Shown here: positions 15,871 to 16,742 of the stretch, in pieces
Layout of the letters: each line of letters begins with the position of its first letter
Numbering within the stretch: position 1 is the first letter of the stretch
Assembly: GCA_025353435.1 (NCBI GenBank)
Contig: JANXQR010000440.1
Location: forward strand, 1-16,742
Reading direction: 5' to 3'
Length of the DNA: 16,742 nt
From: Acidobacteriota bacterium
GTDB taxonomy: Bacteria > Acidobacteriota > Terriglobia > Terriglobales > Acidobacteriaceae
The notes under the pieces: generated by a model
The model's input: only the letters and a program-made list of their open reading frames with translations
The model's database searches: none
What the model was told of the DNA's origin: nothing
Made by a program: the position numbers and the translations under genes

Positions 15871-15942
15871 TGGCCAACCCTTCACTGTGCCGGTTGATCG
15901 CCCCAGCCCGGGCTGGCTGGAATGGGTTAGCGGCGATCAGCG
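15871..15942 (+). repeat. Palindromic repeat family, copy C
   Basis: Begins TGGCCAACCC 17 bp after the membrane-protein stop; core GGAATGGGTTAG at 15919-15930. TTGATCGCC (15894-15902) pairs with GGCGATCAG (15932-15940) with one G-T pair, enclosing the hairpin CCAGC-CCGG-GCTGG. In addition GCCAACCC (15873-15880) can pair with GGGTTAGC. It aligns with copy A over TCA-T-TGCCG, TCG, CCAG and GGAATGGGTTAG. Confidence 0.75.
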
Positions 15943-16276
15943 ACACAGCGATGGCGGGATGTGGCATCGAGAAATCGCGGCCGGTTCGTTTGACAGCGAC
16001 CGTTGGCCGGGCCCACGTATACGAAAGCGAAATGACGAAGTCACCCCAGCCCTGCACAGACTGCAATCGCTGGCTGCTGCAAGGGTCGCCGTGAACGGAG
16101 CAGCTAGCGCTTCAGAATACGCATGGGTGGCCTGTCATTCGGCAGGCTTTCGCGGCGTCGGGTCGGTCAAGTGCTTTCCATGATGTCACAAACACGCCTG
16201 GCATTGCCCTATCGGAGTTCGGGACATGCATGCATGACGAAGGGAGTGCCGAGGGGAGTTCTACAATGGAGTTTGC
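15943..16276. other. 334-bp stretch without a supported gene
   Basis: Between repeat C and the porin start. Open frames here run antisense or through the repeat and have no ribosome-binding site. A small hairpin GCCTG/CAGGC (about 16130-16148) lacks a T-tract and is not a convincing terminator. The porin's promoter is presumably in the right half, but no clear -35/-10 pair is visible. Confidence 0.4.
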
Positions 16277-16742
16277 ATGCTTATTGGAAGTTGGGCGCTG
16301 ATTCTCCGCCGGTTGTTGGAGGTTGTACTTGCCTTAAGCAGTGTGGGCCTTGTGCTTGTGGCGAGATCCAGTGGTCAGACGGCAGGCGCGAGTTCCGTCG
16401 ACGTTCGGACGGCACCAGAAACGCCGCAAGCGAAAGCGAAGCAGGTCTTCAGCCGCGAAGGCTTGTGGATCTCGAAGAAAGATAATTCAACTGCCGTCAG
16501 AGTACATGGATACCTGCAGGGAGATGGGCGGTTCTTCGTCACCAATCTGAAGGATCAGCTGCACGAGGGCTTGCTCTTTCGTCGAGTACGGCCCTTGGTA
16601 GAAGGCAAGCTCGCGAATTTCCTGGATTTTCGAGTCATGCCGGATTTTGGCGAAGGGAACGCGGTGATTCAGGAGGTCTATGTCGAGAACCTGCAGCGGG
16701 TCTTGCTTGGGGCCGGACACACCTCGACGGTGTTCCAGCTCG
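16277..16742 (+). CDS. OprO/OprP-family (phosphate/polyphosphate-type) porin, 3'-partial
   Basis: Frame opens after a TGA at 16235-16237. ATG 16277 is the only start codon before the signal segment, and GGAG lies 5 nt upstream. The N-terminus has a positive stretch, then LLEVVLALSSVGLVLVA and a cleavage-like SGQTAGA. The mature start VFSREGLWISKKDNSTAVRV, in part, is followed by GYLQGDGRFF, LLFRRVRPLVEG, FLDFRVMPDFG and IQEVYVE, which match the opening beta-strands of OprP-type porins (the R-G-Y-L-Q-x-D-G-R-F and R-x-M-P-D-F-G motifs). These are outer-membrane trimeric channels; in acidobacteria the substrate is not known and need not be phosphate. About 155 codons are visible; the rest (typically about 400 residues in total) is off the right edge. 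Confidence 0.82.
   Translation, partial: MLIGSWALILRRLLEVVLALSSVGLVLVARSSGQTAGASSVDVRTAPETPQAKAKQVFSREGLWISKKDNSTAVRVHGYLQGDGRFFVTNLKDQLHEGLLFRRVRPLVEGKLANFLDFRVMPDFGEGNAVIQEVYVENLQRVLLGAGHTSTVFQL

Noticed and set aside
14370..15942. Calling the three repeats true integron attC sites
   Set aside because: Only copy C has arms close to the attC core pair. Copies A and B lack the A-A-C of the left core, their right cores (GTTAGGG) do not fit the full consensus, and no integron-type integrase is in the window. Kept only as one hypothesis.
15680..16066. 128-codon minus-strand frame across the membrane-protein gene and repeat C
   Set aside because: It is antisense to the better-supported gene, crosses the repeat, and has no start signal.
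15834..16094. 86-codon plus-strand frame after the membrane-protein gene
   Set aside because: It overlaps the end of that gene and runs through repeat C; no ribosome-binding site and an arginine/alanine-rich, chance-like composition.
16130..16148. Rho-independent terminator
   Set aside because: The hairpin is short and is not followed by a T-run.

Overview
The window reads as chromosomal DNA of a GC-rich, Gram-negative soil bacterium, most likely an acidobacterium (Acidobacteriota, class Terriglobia). I infer this from the gene families: an S9 peptidase with an extra beta-rich tail, an IPT/TIG-NHL protein beside pgpA and cinA, a lipoprotein ending in a Trp-Gly-x-Gly-Ser-Tyr type C-terminus, and an OprP-type porin. 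No rRNA or other decisive marker is present.

Layout, left (1-11.8 kb): ordinary, densely packed chromosomal genes. An S9-family peptidase, whose N-terminus lies off the left edge, converges on a leftward group read yacG -> pgpA -> NHL/TIG protein -> cinA. A rightward dppB-type permease gene (5821-6756) meets, stop codon to stop codon, a leftward pair dppC -> YfcE-type phosphoesterase (8081-6757). The two permease halves are therefore on opposite strands. A rightward CAP/SCP-domain secreted protein converges on a second leftward group: carboxymuconolactone-decarboxylase-like protein -> HAD phosphatase -> GT39-type membrane glycosyltransferase. That group has a recognisable promoter and a strong Shine-Dalgarno site.

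Middle (11.9-13.5 kb): a complete tRNA-Asn(GTT) with encoded CCA and a plausible promoter. It is followed on the same strand by a P4-type tyrosine integrase, the usual mark of a tRNA-targeting genomic island. The integrase is broken by two opposite one-base frameshifts, and its first catalytic Arg appears to be Lys.

Right (13.5-16.3 kb): a sparse, decayed accessory zone. It holds a 51-codon minus-strand small ORF, a minus-strand exported protein that looks cut short, a predicted lipoprotein, and a two-segment membrane protein with a frameshift at an A-run. Three homologous, same-orientation imperfect palindromes of about 70 bp sit at 14370-14442, 15455-15522 and 15871-15942. They separate the lipoprotein and membrane-protein genes like punctuation and are the most unusual feature here. 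They could be a REP/MITE-type family, a structured RNA, or diverged cassette recombination sites; the sequence alone does not decide.

Right edge: a porin of the OprO/OprP family begins at 16277 and runs off the window.
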